Shown in pieces: positions 62,352-64,000 of a DNA stretch of 64,000 nt. The notes beneath the pieces were generated by a model. The model saw only the letters and a list, made by a program, of their open reading frames with translations, was not told the origin of the DNA and searched no databases. This DNA comes from Circinella minor (Eukaryota > Mucoromycota > Mucoromycetes > Mucorales > Lichtheimiaceae): positions 310,001-374,000 of the forward strand of contig JAEPRB010000002.1 in assembly GCA_016758965.1 (NCBI GenBank), read 5' to 3'. Within the stretch, counting starts at the first letter, position 1; each line of letters opens with the position of its first letter. The position numbers were made by a program, and so were the translations under genes.

Positions 62352-62856
62352 AGCTGATAAACGATTGAATTGTATAATTCGGCAACAAGAAAAGAAAAAT
62401 ATATAAAAAAAAGAACATCTTGTATATATCATCATTCATTATTATTTACTATTTTCACTTAATACATACATATTAAACATTAACTTTTCTTTGGGAGGCA
62501 GAGGATTACGATTTTGCATGGATACAACAATGTTGTCATGTATATTGTGTAGCTAGGTAATGATCATGTATAGTTTTAGTCTTTTTTTTTTTTTACTTGC
62601 TATAGTATGTTCCTTAATTTCCTAAATGTTGCCAATAACAACTTGGGGTTGATCAATTCTAACATATATATCTAGTCCTTTGTGACTACATATTTTGGAT
62701 AATAAGCTTGAATGATATTTTTTTTATGACGATAATATATTCTTTTTTTTTTTTTTACAAATTAAAAAAAAAGGAAACAAGTGATGTACATGCAGAAAAT
62801 ATATAATGATTATTTTGTATGTGAAGAAAAGAGAATAGGAAGGTAGGAATATTTTA
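62352..62856. other. Convergent 3' flanks of NIP30 and EMC4 genes
   Basis: The 505 nt contain A/T-rich sequence with T-runs at about 62581-62594 and 62742-62755 and A-runs near 62764. No gene is visible; open frames here are artefacts of the homopolymers. Confidence 0.5.
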
Positions 62857-63759
62857 TTATAATGCAACATATTCAAGTACTTGCTTATGAGGTAAAAATG
62901 CCAACCAATCTGATGTAGTTGTTGGTAACAAACCCATTGCATTAACCTTGTATACACCAAGCAGCATAGTTAAAATATGTAAACCAACAAAAAGCAATTT
63001 TGGCATGATAAGTTCAACTGCAGTTTCTTTTGATTCGAAACGTGAAAAATCTATTAGATATATAGAAAAAAAAAGAATACCAACACATTTATTTTTAGTT
63101 CATCCTATTTTTCCTTTGTTATTATTATCCGTCTTCCCTTAATTAAATTTATTTATTATTTACTTTGATTAAGAGACATGATAGCCTTGGCAGGATTAAA
63201 GAAAAGCATAGCTGTAATCATAACACTGAAAATTTGTACATTGCTTCCCGTCATATAAAGCATAAAACCATTCATAGGTATACTTTTGGCTGGACCCCAA
63301 GCAACATCCCAAGCTCTCTAAATAAATATACTTTTATGTTAACACTTTTGTTCCTTCATTCCTATCTTATCAATATACATATATATAGATTAAACTCTTT
63401 TACTCGAATTTTCAATGCAGTATCATTATGTGTTTCTTGAGGTGTAGATTGTTTAGCTGATTTCTATTTTTACAATTATCCAAGATTATTTATTTATTTT
63501 TCGCGTTTTTTTTTTTCTTTTACTTGAATGATTATATTTTAAAAAGAGGGATTTATAAAACATACCGATCCAGATTTTGTGCTTAAGAGCGCGCCTTGTT
63601 CATATCCAACGGGAACAGCAATCTTTCTATTTTGGTATAAATAGATATACGTATCAATATAAATTTTTAGTTGATTCTATGTTCATAAAGTAATAACACC
63701 CATTCATACTTTTTATTTGAGTTTATTGACGCATAATCAATGGACCAGGTTGCCATCAT
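62857..63759 (-). CDS. EMC4: ER membrane protein complex subunit 4
   Basis: EMC4 is part of the ER membrane complex that inserts tail-anchored and multipass membrane proteins. Exons 63759-63710, 63626-63566, 63463-63404, 63317-63164 and 63050-62857 join to 172 aa, near the usual 180. The N-terminal 65 residues are polar and cytosolic. The family signature RAWDVAWGPAKSIPMNGFML begins near 78, followed by a span (VQIFSVMITAMLFFN). After NPAKAIMSLN come the second hydrophobic segment (LLFVGLHILTMLLGVYKVNA) and the conserved MGLLPTTTSDWLAFLP near the C-terminus. Two adjacent ATG codons open exon 1; I chose the first. The exon phases agree throughout. Confidence 0.95.
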
Positions 63760-64000
63760 GGAATTTGTATAAAGATCTAGTTAAAGAATGAATAATAGCG
63801 GACTTTTCAATTTTGGTTGGGTGCCTTAAAAGCTTTCTTTTACTTTTTTTTCCCAAGCAGTACATATTTTCATATTGCACACCATAAAACTATCTAATGA
63901 TTTATTTACTCTATAAGATACATAATATGAGTATGCTTTTCAAGTAATATATAACCACACAAACAGTCCGAGATTGGATCTTTTCTCTTTTTGTTTCATG
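63760..64000. promoter_or_regulatory. Upstream region of EMC4
   Basis: The 241 nt to the window edge are A/T-rich, with an A-run on the minus strand near 63846. This is the probable EMC4 promoter; no gene is visible. Confidence 0.4.

Noticed and set aside
62155..62406. Alternative plus-strand frame overlapping the NIP30 gene
   Set aside because: Shifted-frame shadow of the Lys-rich C-terminus.
63165..63440. Plus-strand frame opposite EMC4
   Set aside because: Antisense to the conserved EMC4 exons.
1..64000. CRISPR arrays, bacterial operons, rRNA genes, intact transposons or viral genes
   Set aside because: No regularly spaced repeats, no rRNA, no intact transposase, reverse transcriptase or integrase motif and no viral protein were recognised; the DNA is eukaryotic throughout.

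Overview
This window is a piece of nuclear DNA from a filamentous fungus, most likely an early-diverging Mucoromycota (Mucorales-type) species. The reasons are a very AT-rich composition, many short introns (about 50-110 nt, GT..AG with T-rich ends), long homopolymer A/T runs, and fungal protein families such as RIM15 and a group X-type hybrid histidine kinase. I cannot name the genus from sequence alone. All exon boundaries were assigned by hand from splice signals and reading frame. In the complete multi-exon models the exons add up to a whole number of codons. For the importin this needed a one-base correction at one exon start. Single boundaries may still be off by a base or more.

Layout. 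1-1591 (-): 3'-truncated Ras-like GTPase gene with a long Ser/Thr/Lys-rich N-terminus. 2568-7004 (-): a 13-exon importin-beta of the Kap123/importin-4 type. 7005-13101: AT-rich DNA whose only clear gene is a tRNA-Phe(GAA) at 11098-11170. 13102-14594 (-): ZIP metal transporter. 17045-25172 (-): a very large RIM15 kinase (2487 aa) with zinc finger, split AGC kinase and C-terminal receiver. 25173-29399: gene-poor, with possible decayed coding sequence. 29400-30799 (+): V-ATPase subunit D, convergent with a type I membrane protein at 30958-32027 (-). 35663-36771 (+): four-pass Cys-rich membrane protein. 40174-40812 (+): Gln/Glu/His-rich protein. 42029-44003 (+): predicted pseudokinase. 44004-49597: long gene-poor tract. 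49598-57306 (+): 2244-aa hybrid histidine kinase. 57710-59283 (+): two-finger zinc-finger protein. 59618-61215 (-): La protein. 61390-62351 (+): FAM192A/NIP30 homologue. 62857-63759 (-): EMC4.

How the genes might work together. Most are unrelated housekeeping genes: nuclear import, vacuolar acidification, RNA chaperoning, ER membrane insertion and metal uptake. The noteworthy group is signalling: RIM15 with a receiver whose key residues are all present, a multi-domain hybrid histidine kinase with a degenerate Ser/Thr-kinase module and a second, degenerate receiver, and a stand-alone pseudokinase about 5.6 kb upstream of it. A functional link between these three is a hypothesis only. The gene-poor tracts hold several imperfect inverted repeats and decayed open frames that no recognised gene explains.
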